The position numbers were made by a program, and so were the translations under genes. From Bacteroidetes bacterium GWF2_41_31 (GTDB lineage: Bacteria; Bacteroidota; Bacteroidia; Bacteroidales; F082), in NCBI GenBank assembly GCA_001769215.1, contig MEOL01000034.1:1-64000 (forward strand): a DNA stretch of 64,000 nt. The letters run 5' to 3'. This document shows, piece after piece, positions 1 to 11,110 of this stretch; the first letter of the stretch is position 1; the number at the start of each line of letters is the position of its first letter. The notes below the pieces were generated by a model. That model worked only from the letters and a program-made list of their open reading frames with translations. It did not search any database and had not been told where the DNA came from.

Positions 1-225
1 CCTAATAGCGAAAAAATATCTTTGAAAGTTATAATCTCATCTTAAAAAAGAATAATCCAGAAAATGCACCAAAATCAAATTTTCACACAGCCTGTTTATT
101 CCGGGTTGGTAAAAAAAGCAAGTTATTTCAGGAAATCCGCCAGTTTATAAATGGCCTTTCTGCAAATAACTTTTTCACTCAGAAAGCTGGTCCGAAAATC
201 CAAAAGAATTGTAGTCTAAATCCTG

Positions 226-1077
226 CTATTTCCAATCTTCCGGCATAGTAACCAACACGCTGGCATAAGAGGAAGAAAAGGCCGCGAAGTATCCCACGGC
301 ATCGTTGTCGATATTGCTGATGACATTGGCGGGTGGACCACTAAACAACGGGTTTTTAGGCTGGATTTCCTCCTGTACATTGAGGATGAATTCAAAATAG
401 CTTTTGGTGATGTTCGATAACGACAAGGTGAAGGTGTCTCCCGGAGAAATCTCGTCTTTGTAGAGTACCATTACCGTTATGCCACCGGTGTAATTGCCGT
501 TATAGAGTTTGTCGTCCGTTACACTCTTTCGCGAAACACTGTCGGTGATCATTTCTCCGTTCACATATCCGTTGAATAGGTAATAATTAACGGCCGGTGG
601 TTCCCAGGCATATAAATGCACCAGCCAGCGTTCCCATTGTGCATTGTATTCCAACTCAATGGAATCGATCACGGCGGGTTGATGTGGCATGGTTTCGGTA
701 GATTGGAAATAAACCGAATTGTTGATGGCATCCTTTAGTTGAATTTCAAGCGAATAAGTTTGTTGCGGGATTCCCCTGAAATCGACCGGAGCCATGTAAT
801 ATCCCGGATTTTCAAGGTCTTCAACAAAAATGACAGCCGAATCGCCTGTGGTAACCTTCACCTGAGCCTGCGTTACACCTTGCGGCGGATTATTATAGAA
901 ATAATCAGATGTTTTGGTGAGTTTTACATGTTGTTCCCCTTCTTCAGGCGTAATGTACCCTTCAACGGCAAGTCGTGCGTAACTTTCATCCAGGTCGATG
1001 TTGATGCGTTCGGTACACGAACTAATGGCCAAAATCAACATAACCAGAGAGATATAAATTTGGAATTTCTTTTTCAT
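226..1077 (-). CDS. DUF4249 family lipoprotein
   Basis: This 283-residue protein starts with a basic stretch and a hydrophobic helix ending in LAISSC, a lipobox, so it is predicted to be an outer-membrane-attached lipoprotein. The mature start (ERINIDLDES) and the beta-rich body are typical of the DUF4249 family, which in Bacteroidota is nearly always encoded beside a TonB-dependent receptor. It lies 2 bases after the stop of the TonB receptor on the same strand, so it is the last gene of a three-gene operon. By analogy with SusD-like partners it may cap or assist the receptor, but the ligand is unknown. Family assignment is from sequence resemblance; function is inferred. Confidence 0.85.
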   Translation of the reverse strand: MKKKFQIYISLVMLILAISSCTERINIDLDESYARLAVEGYITPEEGEQHVKLTKTSDYFYNNPPQGVTQAQVKVTTGDSAVIFVEDLENPGYYMAPVDFRGIPQQTYSLEIQLKDAINNSVYFQSTETMPHQPAVIDSIELEYNAQWERWLVHLYAWEPPAVNYYLFNGYVNGEMITDSVSRKSVTDDKLYNGNYTGGITVMVLYKDEISPGDTFTLSLSNITKSYFEFILNVQEEIQPKNPLFSGPPANVISNIDNDAVGYFAAFSSSYASVLVTMPEDWK

Positions 1078-1079
1078 GA

Positions 1080-3431
1080 TCAGAATTTAAAGTTGTAGGT
1101 AAAGGATGGAATGATGCCAAACAGGTAGGTAGATTCGGCATAAGTTACATTTGGGTTGTCGGGTTCGCTCTGGAAATTAATAACATACGGATTCTTGCGG
1201 TTGTAGGCATTGTACACGGAAACGTTAAATTCGCTGTGCCATTTTTTTTCGGGTTTGTACTTTTCGCGCCAGGTAATGCTCATATCCAGCCGGTGATAAT
1301 CGGGCATGCGGTAACTGTTGCGTTTTGAATAAACCGGCACAGTGGTATTGTTGTAATCGAACCGGCCTACCGGGAAGGTGACCGGGTTCCCGGAAGAATA
1401 AACCCAGGTAAATCCGAAGCTAACCCGTGTATTCAAATCGTAATTCATCACCAGAGAGATGTCGTTGGGTCGGTCGTAGGGCGATGGATATTCGTTTCCA
1501 TCGTTGATGCCGTTGATTTTACGAAGCGACTTCGACAAGGTATAACTCAACCATCCCGTGAGCTTCCCGCTGTTTTTTTTCACCATCAGCTCAGCGCCAT
1601 AGCCCCAACTTTTGCCAAAAAGGAGTTCTCCTTCAAAATATTTATTCAGCAGCAAGTCGGCATGATCGCGGTAGTCGATGGCACTGTTTGAATATTTGTA
1701 ATACACCTCGATGGAGGTTTCAAATACATTTTCCCTGAAATTCCTGAAATATCCCAACGCAAACTGATGCCCGATTTGGGGTTTTACGTTCGGACTGCTC
1801 GGAAACCAAATGTGCAGCGGTGATCCGGCCGTTGAATTTTGAGCCTGTTGAATATACTGGTGGTTCTTGCTGTAACTGCCTTTCACCGAACTGGATTCGT
1901 TCACCAAAAAAACGATGCCCAGCCGTGGCTCAAAACCGGTATAACTGTTATAAAAATCTCCAGGTCCATGCGAAGTAGAATCGGTAACATTTCCCTGACT
2001 GTCAAATTGATAGTTGGTAGCTGACCCGATGTTGTTGAACATGCTGACCCTAAACCCATATTTTAGGATAAACAGGGCACCTATCTTTTGTTCATTGCTG
2101 ATAAACACGGCACTTTCGAGCGCATGCTGGCTGTTAAGCTGGTATTTGGTGATAAACGAATCCTTGTTGGTTCCCTGAATTACACCGGGAAAGAAATTGT
2201 GATATAAGGTTGAATATCCAAATGTCACCAGGTTATTTGGATTGGCAAACCATTGAAAGTCCTCCCTCAGGTTGTAATCGTCCAGTGATGATTGCCAGTC
2301 GAATCCATTGGCGGAATTTTCCGACACCCCCAATTGGTAATTAAACCGGCTGGCCACAAAGGTTAAATTGGAAAAAAGTTTCTTGTTGAAGATGTGGTTC
2401 CACCGTGCTGTTCCGGTGGCGTTTCCCCAATTCATTCCAAACAATCCGCTTTTAAACACATCCTTCCCAAAATAACCCGATAAATACAGGTGGTTGTTGC
2501 CGTTGATGTTATAGTTGACTTTCATGTTTAAATCGTAGAAATACAGGATGTTGCTGTTGATGTCTTCGTCCGGCGACAAACGGAGGAATAAATCGGCATA
2601 AGATCGCCTGCCCGCCACCATAAAGGCGACCTTGTCCTTTACAACCGGCCCTTCGAGCAACAACCTGCTGCTGATGAGCCCGATACCGCCATTTCCATGG
2701 AATCCTTTTGTGTTGCCGTCTTTCATCCGCACGTCTATCATCGAAGCCAGCCGGCCACCATATTTGGCAGGCAGATCACCTTTGTACAGGTCAACACTTT
2801 TTACGGCATCGTTATTAAAAACGGAGAAAAACCCCATCAGGTGACCTGCATTGTAGATGGTGGCTTCATCCAGCAGAATCAGGTTCTGGTCAGGCCCACC
2901 CCCGCGTACACTCAACCCCGACGATCCTTCGGCCACAAATTTTACCCCCGGCAGTAGTTGAAGGGCTTTTATCAGGTCCACTTCACCCATCAACGATGGG
3001 ATGGATGCAATTGTTTTGGCGGAAATGCTGTTGACACTCATCTGGGCATTCACTACGTTTTCGTTTTTGGCAAGTCCAGTTACTTCAACCTCATTTAAAT
3101 CATGACTTGTTGAAACCATTTCGATGGTGAGTGTTGTATCGTTATGTAACTCAATATCAATTATGTAATCGTTGTATCCCAAAAAGGAATAAACCACATG
3201 GTAAGAGCCAACGGGTAAGGTCATGCTGTAAAATCCATAGTTGTTTGAAGTGGTTCCTGACTTGGTATTGGAAACATACACCGTGGCACCCGGAAGCGAT
3301 TCCCCGTTTTCCTTGTCGTAAAGATGTCCGCTCAGGGTAACTCCCTTTGAGATGTTTTCAGCAAAGGATCGGGCTGTATAAGTGCAGCAAATTAATAACA
3401 GGATGAGGGGAATCCAAAGGAGTTTATTCAT
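1080..3431 (-). CDS. TonB-dependent outer-membrane receptor with carboxypeptidase-like N-terminal domain
   Basis: The 783-residue protein has a signal peptide, then a carboxypeptidase-regulatory-like beta-sandwich (about residues 30-115, with GESLPGATVYV and a GSYHVVYSFLGY segment). A TonB plug follows (about 140-240: ALQLLPGVKF, SVRGGGPDQNLILLDEATIY, KGDLPAKYGGRLASMIDV), then a long C-terminal barrel ending in F. This is the SusC-like receptor architecture of Bacteroidota and implies energised uptake of an unknown ligand across the outer membrane. Its start overlaps the stop of the upstream lipoprotein gene by ATGA (4 bases), and DUF4249 follows 2 bases later, so the three genes are translationally coupled. 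The substrate cannot be read from the sequence. Confidence 0.93.
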   Translation of the reverse strand: MNKLLWIPLILLLICCTYTARSFAENISKGVTLSGHLYDKENGESLPGATVYVSNTKSGTTSNNYGFYSMTLPVGSYHVVYSFLGYNDYIIDIELHNDTTLTIEMVSTSHDLNEVEVTGLAKNENVVNAQMSVNSISAKTIASIPSLMGEVDLIKALQLLPGVKFVAEGSSGLSVRGGGPDQNLILLDEATIYNAGHLMGFFSVFNNDAVKSVDLYKGDLPAKYGGRLASMIDVRMKDGNTKGFHGNGGIGLISSRLLLEGPVVKDKVAFMVAGRRSYADLFLRLSPDEDINSNILYFYDLNMKVNYNINGNNHLYLSGYFGKDVFKSGLFGMNWGNATGTARWNHIFNKKLFSNLTFVASRFNYQLGVSENSANGFDWQSSLDDYNLREDFQWFANPNNLVTFGYSTLYHNFFPGVIQGTNKDSFITKYQLNSQHALESAVFISNEQKIGALFILKYGFRVSMFNNIGSATNYQFDSQGNVTDSTSHGPGDFYNSYTGFEPRLGIVFLVNESSSVKGSYSKNHQYIQQAQNSTAGSPLHIWFPSSPNVKPQIGHQFALGYFRNFRENVFETSIEVYYKYSNSAIDYRDHADLLLNKYFEGELLFGKSWGYGAELMVKKNSGKLTGWLSYTLSKSLRKINGINDGNEYPSPYDRPNDISLVMNYDLNTRVSFGFTWVYSSGNPVTFPVGRFDYNNTTVPVYSKRNSYRMPDYHRLDMSITWREKYKPEKKWHSEFNVSVYNAYNRKNPYVINFQSEPDNPNVTYAESTYLFGIIPSFTYNFKF

Positions 3432-4414
3432 ATTAAAGGTGATTTTAAACTGAGGGTCAGTTCAATGATGTCGGAGCTGCCATCATCATTGTCGCCGACT
3501 CCAATCACCTCAAAAACGCCATTAGTGGTGGTGCTTTTAAGGGTGATGCTTTCAAGTTTTTTTGTGAATTGTTTGTCTTTAAAAGTGAGGTTGCAGATTG
3601 AATAGGTTCCTTTTTCGAGTCCGCAAAATGGGATGTATCCGATGTAACTGCCCAATACTTCTCCATCGGATGTTGCTGTTTTAGTGTTTTCAAGCGAAGC
3701 GGTAAACAACAATCCGGCTTGGTCAGGCGAACTACAAGCACCTGAAAATCCGGCGGAAACGCCTTCGAATTGGGGAAGCTCAAACCGGTAAATCATGATC
3801 TCAGGTACGGATTTATTGTTTAAAAAGTAATTAAAAAAGGCTTCGTGCGATATGCTAACGACAAAGTTGGATGTAACATTGCCACGTTGCAATAAATAAA
3901 CGTGCTCATTGGCAACAGCCAGGCCCTCGATATTGAGCTCACCCGGCTTAATTCCTGATTGTGCACTAATTGTATCAAAAAGGTCGCGGACATTTTTTTG
4001 ATAAATCGGGGCTTTTGTTGCCAAAGGAAAAAGATAAGCTGTATCGCGGGTAACAGCCTTCGAACCACTCGAAACCACCATCATCATTTCACGGCCGTGC
4101 AGTTCAAAAATATCCATCGATTCAAAATCGGCTTTGATGCTTCCCGGAGTTCGCCCGTTTATCAGGCTGTCAACATGACTTAATTGCGTTTTGTTTACAA
4201 TGTTGTACCTGTTGTCGAGTTGAAAAAGCCATGGAACATCATCGCCGGCAATATAAGTGATGCCATCCTGATACCAGGCAGCTGACGCCGAGGACAGATT
4301 TTCGAGATAAGTCGTTTGATTCACGGTAGCCACAATTTTTTTTACTTCACAGGTGTTACAACCTGCAATAAGTATTAATGACAAGCCAATGACCAAAAAG
4401 TTTAAAGGTTTCAT
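3428..4414 (-). CDS. Uncharacterised lipoprotein, first gene of the TonB receptor operon
   Basis: The 328-residue product has a lipobox (LILIAGC) after a short hydrophobic signal, so it should be lipid-anchored. The body alternates short hydrophobic beta strands with polar turns, and segments such as TYIAGDDVPWLFQLD and LNIEGLAVANEHVYLLQRG resemble a phytase/esterase-like or DUF6929-type beta-propeller. I do not recognise it securely. It opens an operon with the TonB receptor (4-base overlap) and the DUF4249 gene, so it probably acts on or binds the same extracellular substrate. A -7-type element lies just upstream on the minus strand. Confidence 0.75.
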   Translation of the reverse strand: MKPLNFLVIGLSLILIAGCNTCEVKKIVATVNQTTYLENLSSASAAWYQDGITYIAGDDVPWLFQLDNRYNIVNKTQLSHVDSLINGRTPGSIKADFESMDIFELHGREMMMVVSSGSKAVTRDTAYLFPLATKAPIYQKNVRDLFDTISAQSGIKPGELNIEGLAVANEHVYLLQRGNVTSNFVVSISHEAFFNYFLNNKSVPEIMIYRFELPQFEGVSAGFSGACSSPDQAGLLFTASLENTKTATSDGEVLGSYIGYIPFCGLEKGTYSICNLTFKDKQFTKKLESITLKSTTTNGVFEVIGVGDNDDGSSDIIELTLSLKSPLI

Positions 4415-4434
4415 GAAATGGTGTAATTTTTTTG

Positions 4435-4442
4435 CAAATGTA
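4435..4442 (-). promoter_or_regulatory. Bacteroidota-type -7 element (TACATTTG)
   Basis: Read on the minus strand the bases give TACATTTG, matching the TAnnTTTG -7 box of the Bacteroidota primary sigma factor, about 21 bases upstream of the lipoprotein start. No good TTTG box is seen at the usual distance, so only half of the promoter is supported. Confidence 0.45.
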
Positions 4443-4516
4443 AGCGGTTAATATCACTTTGAGGTTAAATTCAAATAAAGGGCACATTATTTGAGGATGA
4501 AAATATCAGCCTTAAA

Positions 4517-5185
4517 ATGAATGGGCGACAAAGTATGAAAATTGAAAGAAAAAGATTCGTGGCCGCCCTGTTACCTCCGGCATATCTGCTCGTTTTCATG
4601 TGGTTGGTTAAAATCTTTGAAGTCTTATTAAAAACCGATGTGGGATTTTTAGGAATTCATCCGTTTTCGTTGGATGGATTGCCGGGCATATTCCTGATGC
4701 CATTTATTCACGGAGGCTGGAGTCATTTAATGGCCAATACAGTTCCATTTTTGGTTTTGTCCACTGCTTTGTTTTATTTCTATCGCGAAATTTCATGGAA
4801 GGTCCTGATTGGAATTTGGTTGCTTTCAGGAATGTGGGTTTGGTTTGGAGGTCGTCCATCATGGCACATCGGAGCCAGTGGGGTGATTTATGGGTTGTCT
4901 GCTTTTTTGTTTTTAAGCGGAATTATCCGAGATGTAAAAGGACTTGCGGCGCTTTCGCTGATCGTGGCATTTTTGTACGGGAGTATGATTTGGGGTGTTT
5001 TTCCCGATTTCTTCCCCAAGGAAAAAAACATCAGTTGGGAAGGGCACCTGGGTGGATTGATTTCAGGCGTGATTATGGCACTGTATTATCGCACACAAGG
5101 CCCGCAACGGCGTAAATATAGTTGGGAACTGGAGGATGAAGAGGAGGAAGATCCAAATCCCTATTGGCGATCGACTCATACCTGA
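4517..5185 (+). CDS. Rhomboid family intramembrane serine protease
   Basis: A 222-residue polytopic membrane protein. The rhomboid signature is clear: an early loop with HGGWSHLMAN, the catalytic serine in HIGASGVIYGL (GxSG), and the catalytic histidine in the last helix (GHLGGLISG). These form the Ser-His dyad that cleaves transmembrane substrates within the inner membrane. The C-terminus is an acidic, cytosolic tail rich in Glu and Asp. A second ATG at 4535 (MKIERKRF) is an equally plausible start. It converges on pyrG with only 3 bases between stops. Substrate unknown. Confidence 0.92.
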   Translation: MNGRQSMKIERKRFVAALLPPAYLLVFMWLVKIFEVLLKTDVGFLGIHPFSLDGLPGIFLMPFIHGGWSHLMANTVPFLVLSTALFYFYREISWKVLIGIWLLSGMWVWFGGRPSWHIGASGVIYGLSAFLFLSGIIRDVKGLAALSLIVAFLYGSMIWGVFPDFFPKEKNISWEGHLGGLISGVIMALYYRTQGPQRRKYSWELEDEEEEDPNPYWRSTHT

Positions 5186-5188
5186 AAT

Positions 5189-6904
<1,716 letters not shown>

Positions 6905-6961
6905 TTAGGATGTTTATTGTTGGTTAATAAATAGATAGTTATGTGGTTTACATGTGTTTAT

Positions 6962-6994
6962 AAAAAAACCGGTATTCCCTTAAAGAAATACCGG
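6962..6994 (-). terminator. Intrinsic terminator of gap
   Basis: Arms CCGGTATT (6969-6976) and AATACCGG (6987-6994) form an 8-bp stem with a 10-base loop, and read on the minus strand the hairpin is followed by seven T (complement of 6962-6968). It lies about 20 bases after the gap stop codon. Confidence 0.88.
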
Positions 6995-7015
6995 CTGAAT
7001 AACCTGTCTGATTTT

Positions 7016-8485
7016 TTAATAGTAGGTGGGTCGTTTAACCCCTGCCATATTTTTAGCTACGCGAATCACCTGTAAGGCATATCCAAACTCGTTGTCGTAC
7101 CAGATATACAGCACCACATTTTTTTTGTCTTCCGACACGATGGTTGCCAGGCTGTCGAAAACGCTGGTAGCAGGCTCTCCAATATAATCTGAAGAAACGG
7201 CGTCGGCTGAGGTAGAATATTTTATCTGGGCCACCAAATCTCCGGAAAGGGAAGCTTGGCGCATCATCTCGTTGATTTCTTCCTTGGTGGTTTCACGGTT
7301 CAGGCTCAAATTAAGCACCACCAACGAAACATTTGGAGTGGGTACCCGAATGGCATTTCCGGTAAGTTTACCCTTGAGGCCGGGGATGATTTTTGTGACT
7401 GCCGAGGCTGCACCGGTTTCGGTGATAACCAGATTGAGAGGTGCAGAACGACCTCTGCGTGATTTTTTGTGCATGTTGTCCAGAAGGTTCTGGTCGTTGG
7501 TGTAGGAGTGAACTGTCTCCAGATGTCCTTTTTCGATGCCGATTTCACGCTCCAGAACCGATAAAATGGGCGCTGATGCATTGGTAGTACAAGAAGCTGC
7601 CGAAAAAATGGTTTCCTTTTTGTAGTCTACTGACTTTTCGTTAACGCCAAACACAATGTTTGGAATATCACCCTTTCCGGGAGCTGTTAGCAAAACTTTG
7701 GCAATTCCTTTGGCATTCAGGTGGCGGCTTAGCGCATCACGATCGCGAAAAATACCGGTATTGTCGATCAGCACGGCGTTGTTGATGCCATATTCGGTAT
7801 AGTCGATGTCTTCCGGATTTGATGCATTTAGCATCAAAACCTTATGGCCATTGATATAAATGGTCTTGTCATCGAGATCTTCGATGGCTACTCCTCTGAA
7901 GGGACCATGAACCGAGTCGTGACGGAACAGGGAAGCGCGTTTTGTAATTTGTTCATCATCGTTGCCTCGGGTGACGATGGCCCGCACACGAAGTTGGTGC
8001 CCGTTGCCCTGGATAATCAGTTCGCGGGCCAGTAAGCGGCCAATGCGTCCAAAACCATATAGCACTACATCCACCGGGTTTTCAAAGTTCGGTTTATTGC
8101 CGATGTAGTCTTTGAGTTTGAAATTGATAAAGTCTTCTGCATTAACAAATTGGCCCTTTTCTTTGAGCCACTCTCCGTTGAGTCTGCCAATATCGAGTTT
8201 AGAAGGTCCGACACCACAATGGAGGATCGCTTTGGCCAGCATGAGAGAATCCTCTATTTCGAGCTGTTTGTCGATGATGTTTTCGACGTAGGAGTGCCGG
8301 TACAGAATTAAACTGGCACTTCTGTCGATAAGTTGGCTTCTGAACAGAACCAGTTCAATGGATTTTTCATAAAAAAGTTTGGTGAGTACGCTGATAAATT
8401 CATTGGCAATCATTTCCTTGTGAGCCCACTCACTCAGCGATTCTTCGTAATGGCCATTCATGTTTTTTTTTGGTACCATGTTCAT
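7016..8485 (-). CDS. gap: Glyceraldehyde-3-phosphate dehydrogenase with N-terminal extension
   Basis: The enzyme oxidises glyceraldehyde-3-phosphate to 1,3-bisphosphoglycerate. The NAD-binding motif VLYGFGRIGRLLARE appears only after about 140 residues, and the catalytic cysteine is in SAASCTTNASAPILS. The C-terminal WYDNEFGYALQVIRV is also typical. The N-terminal helical extension makes the protein about 490 residues rather than the usual 335; similarly extended forms are known in this phylum. The frame opens with TTG at 8503, but the promoter at 8524-8552 would leave almost no leader for it, so I prefer the ATG at 8485 after an A/G-rich stretch. ATG 8461 is also possible. Confidence 0.93.
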   Translation of the reverse strand: MNMVPKKNMNGHYEESLSEWAHKEMIANEFISVLTKLFYEKSIELVLFRSQLIDRSASLILYRHSYVENIIDKQLEIEDSLMLAKAILHCGVGPSKLDIGRLNGEWLKEKGQFVNAEDFINFKLKDYIGNKPNFENPVDVVLYGFGRIGRLLARELIIQGNGHQLRVRAIVTRGNDDEQITKRASLFRHDSVHGPFRGVAIEDLDDKTIYINGHKVLMLNASNPEDIDYTEYGINNAVLIDNTGIFRDRDALSRHLNAKGIAKVLLTAPGKGDIPNIVFGVNEKSVDYKKETIFSAASCTTNASAPILSVLEREIGIEKGHLETVHSYTNDQNLLDNMHKKSRRGRSAPLNLVITETGAASAVTKIIPGLKGKLTGNAIRVPTPNVSLVVLNLSLNRETTKEEINEMMRQASLSGDLVAQIKYSTSADAVSSDYIGEPATSVFDSLATIVSEDKKNVVLYIWYDNEFGYALQVIRVAKNMAGVKRPTYY

Positions 8486-8523
8486 CTTTTTTTGGGTAAT
8501 CAAATTGTGTAATAGCTGTAAAG

Positions 8524-8552
8524 CAAATGTATAAAAAAAGGTGGTTTTGCAA
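8524..8552 (-). promoter_or_regulatory. Promoter of gap overlapping the rpoD terminator
   Basis: On the minus strand TTG (8552-8550), an 18-base spacer and TACATTTG (8531-8524) form a Bacteroidota-type promoter. The -33 triplet is exactly the 3-base loop of the upstream rpoD terminator hairpin. Confidence 0.6.
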
Positions 8553-8565
8553 CAAAACCACCTTT
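8533..8565 (-). terminator. Intrinsic terminator of rpoD
   Basis: A perfect 13-bp stem, AAAGGTGGTTTTG (8537-8549) against CAAAACCACCTTT (8553-8565), with a 3-base loop. On the minus strand it is followed by further T residues (complement of 8533-8536), and it sits about 18 bases after the rpoD stop. Confidence 0.88.
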
Positions 8566-8582
8566 ATATTCTTAAAATTTAA

Positions 8583-9449
8583 TTATTGTCCTAAATACGC
8601 CTTTAAAAGTCTGCTTCGTGCGGTATGACGCAGTCGCCGTATTGCTTTTTCTTTAATTTGTCGCACCCGTTCGCGGGTGAGGTCAAATTTATCACCGATT
8701 TCTTCCAGTGTAAATCCATGGTTCATGCCGATGCCATAATACATGTTGATAACGTCGCGTTCTTTGTCGCTTAACGAGGCCAGCGATCGCTGGATTTCGC
8801 TTCCCAGACTTTCCCGCATCAGCGACTCATCTGTTTCTTCAGCATCCCGTGGAATGTACATATCCAGAAAACTTGTGTCGTCTTCTTCACCCAGAGGTGC
8901 ATCCATCGAAACGTATTTGGTGGCGATTTTCATGGCCGAATTAATCTTGTGATCGGCCACTTCCATTTCCTGGGCAATCTCAGATTCAGATGGCATACGC
9001 TCATATTTTTGCTCCAGCCTTGAGGTGGTTTTCTTAATTTTGTTCAACGAACCCACCTGGTTTAACGGCAATCTGACAATACGCGATTGTTCGGCAAGCG
9101 CCTGTAAAATGGATTGGCGAATCCACCAAACGGCATATGAGATGAATTTAAAGCCACGGGTTTCATCAAAACGTTGTGCTGCTTTAATCAAACCTAGATT
9201 GCCTTCGTTGATCATATCCTGTAAACTTAACCCTTGGTTTTGGTATTGTTTCGATACCGACACAACAAAACGCAGGTTGGCTTTGGTGAGTTTTTCAAGG
9301 GCAATCCGGTCACCGGTTTTGATGCGACGGGCTAAATCTACTTCCTCCTCTGCTGTTATTAACTCCTCTTTTCCAATGTCTTGCAGATATTTGTCGAGGG
9401 AAGCAGTATTCCGATTGGTGATCGATTTTGATATTTTAAGTTGTCTCAT
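8583..9449 (-). CDS. rpoD: Primary RNA polymerase sigma factor (sigma-70 family)
   Basis: At 288 residues this is the short primary sigma factor normal for Bacteroidota. Region 1.2 ([15 protein letters not shown]), region 2 ([59 protein letters not shown]), region 3 and region 4 with its helix-turn-helix ([20 protein letters not shown]) are all present and in order. It lacks the long region 1.1 and non-conserved insert of the E. coli protein. It directs transcription from TTTG/TAnnTTTG promoters such as those noted in this window. It is followed by a strong terminator before gap. Confidence 0.96.
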   Translation of the reverse strand: MRQLKISKSITNRNTASLDKYLQDIGKEELITAEEEVDLARRIKTGDRIALEKLTKANLRFVVSVSKQYQNQGLSLQDMINEGNLGLIKAAQRFDETRGFKFISYAVWWIRQSILQALAEQSRIVRLPLNQVGSLNKIKKTTSRLEQKYERMPSESEIAQEMEVADHKINSAMKIATKYVSMDAPLGEEDDTSFLDMYIPRDAEETDESLMRESLGSEIQRSLASLSDKERDVINMYYGIGMNHGFTLEEIGDKFDLTRERVRQIKEKAIRRLRHTARSRLLKAYLGQ

Positions 9450-9525
9450 AGTGCGGATTTGTAATATGAAGTTTGCTTCAAAATTGGGGACGCAATTTAT
9501 TAAAAATAAATCTAAATAACAAACA

Positions 9526-10998
9526 TTATTTCATGAATTCGTAAGAAATTCTTGCCCCGTTGGGATAAATGCCTTTTAACCGGATAATATTACTCTGCGA
9601 TTGGTTCAATGCCTCGTCCAGGTTCTGCTGGGTTTTTATTCTTATCCCATTGATTTCGTACAAGATAAGGCCTTTGTTGATACCTCCTTGTTTCAGGATA
9701 CCGTCTTCAAGCCGAATTACTTTTAACCCTGCGGGGATTTGTAGGTGCTCTTTTTCTTCCTGGACAACAGGTTGTAATTCAGCTGACAATTGTGAGCTAA
9801 AAAATGAATCGCCTGCCCTGACAATGGCCGTTGTCCCACTTTCATTTTTAAGTACCACTTCAACGGTCTTCAATTTGTTGCCACGGTTTACCATGACCTT
9901 AACTTTGTTCCCGGGACTGTATTGGGCTATCACTCCCATGAGTGACGAAGTTGTATTGGTGGGTCTTTCATCGATGGACAGTATGACATCTCCTTTCTGA
10001 AGACCTGCTTCGTATGCCCCACTGCTTTCGACCACACCATTGATATAGGCTCCTTTAACCTCTTTCAAATTCAAATTTTCTGCCAATTCTGCATCCACAT
10101 CCTGTATTTGAACCCCGATATAAGCGCGCTGAATTTCACCGTATTCCATCAAATCATCTACCACCTTACGAACGATGTTGACAGGAATCGCAAATGAATA
10201 TCCCTCGTAAACACCTGTATGAGAGGCAATGGCGGCATTGATTCCCACCAGTTCACCCTCCGTGTTTACCAAAGCACCACCGCTGTTTCCCCGATTTACC
10301 GCTGCATCTGTTTGAATAAATGATTCAATGGCTGATTTTGATCCCAGGATGTTGATATTGCGTGCTTTCGCACTTACAATACCGGCTGTTACCGTGGAGG
10401 TGAGGTTAAATGGATTGCCTACGGCCAGTACCCAATCGCCAACCTGAAGAGCGTCCGAATCGCCATAAGTAAGAAACGGCAAATCGTCCCTGTCTACTTT
10501 TATTAAGGCCAAATCGGTTGATGGATCGAGCCCCACTATCCGTGCTTCAGCTTCATGCCCATCGTTGAACTTGATACTTACTTTGTCTGCACCATTTACC
10601 ACATGGTTGTTGGTCACAATATAACCATCTGCCGATATAATCACGCCCGAACCAAAGGCAGCGTATACATTCTGCCGTTCAGGATAGTGATTTAAATAAT
10701 CTTTAAACGGGCCAAAGAAATCGTAGTAAGAGGTATTGGCAGTTAATATTTCAGATTTTATGTGAACCACTGCATTTAATGACTTGGTGGCTGCTTTCCT
10801 GAAATCAGTAGTAGCTTCAGGTAAATAGGATGACTGATGGACGGGTATAGATTGCGATTGACTTATCTCCACACCCGAAGGCTGGGTGGACTCAGATTTG
10901 GTTTTATTATTCGATTCTGAAAAAAATACCAATAACAAAACCAGGGTTGCACCGGCGGCGCCTCCTAAAAAACTTTTTGTAAACGAACTTAGTTTCAT
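9526..10998 (-). CDS. degP: Periplasmic serine protease/chaperone of the DegP/HtrA family
   Basis: The 490-residue protein has an N-terminal hydrophobic segment ([16 protein letters not shown]) that anchors or exports it. The trypsin-like domain shows the catalytic triad: His in VTNNHVV, Asp in STDLALIKV, Ser in RGNSGGALV. The first PDZ domain ([29 protein letters not shown]) is clear; a second, shorter PDZ-like part ends the protein ([17 protein letters not shown]). It degrades or refolds damaged envelope proteins. It is divergent from dapF, sharing an upstream region of about 110 bases. Confidence 0.95.
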   Translation of the reverse strand: MKLSSFTKSFLGGAAGATLVLLLVFFSESNNKTKSESTQPSGVEISQSQSIPVHQSSYLPEATTDFRKAATKSLNAVVHIKSEILTANTSYYDFFGPFKDYLNHYPERQNVYAAFGSGVIISADGYIVTNNHVVNGADKVSIKFNDGHEAEARIVGLDPSTDLALIKVDRDDLPFLTYGDSDALQVGDWVLAVGNPFNLTSTVTAGIVSAKARNINILGSKSAIESFIQTDAAVNRGNSGGALVNTEGELVGINAAIASHTGVYEGYSFAIPVNIVRKVVDDLMEYGEIQRAYIGVQIQDVDAELAENLNLKEVKGAYINGVVESSGAYEAGLQKGDVILSIDERPTNTTSSLMGVIAQYSPGNKVKVMVNRGNKLKTVEVVLKNESGTTAIVRAGDSFFSSQLSAELQPVVQEEKEHLQIPAGLKVIRLEDGILKQGGINKGLILYEINGIRIKTQQNLDEALNQSQSNIIRLKGIYPNGARISYEFMK

Positions 10999-11069
10999 TT
11001 TTCTCGTGTATTTTTGCTTGTTAACGTAGATTTGCCTACTGAAATTATTTTTTAAAGGTTAATAAATGT

Positions 11070-11083
11070 TAAGGTGCACCTTA
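11070..11083. promoter_or_regulatory. Perfect 14-bp palindrome between degP and dapF
   Basis: The bases TAAGGTGCACCTTA are self-complementary with no loop, so a dimeric DNA-binding protein site is more likely than a terminator, although a short T-rich run follows. It is in the divergent degP/dapF spacer, 27 bases before the dapF ATG. No regulator is identified. Confidence 0.35.
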
Positions 11084-11110
11084 TTTTTCTAATTAAATAG
11101 TTTAGTGATT

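Noticed and set aside
7016-8503. N-terminal ~140-residue extension of GAPDH as a gene fusion
   Set aside because: Long GAPDH forms with this kind of extension are known in the phylum, so it is not treated as novel.
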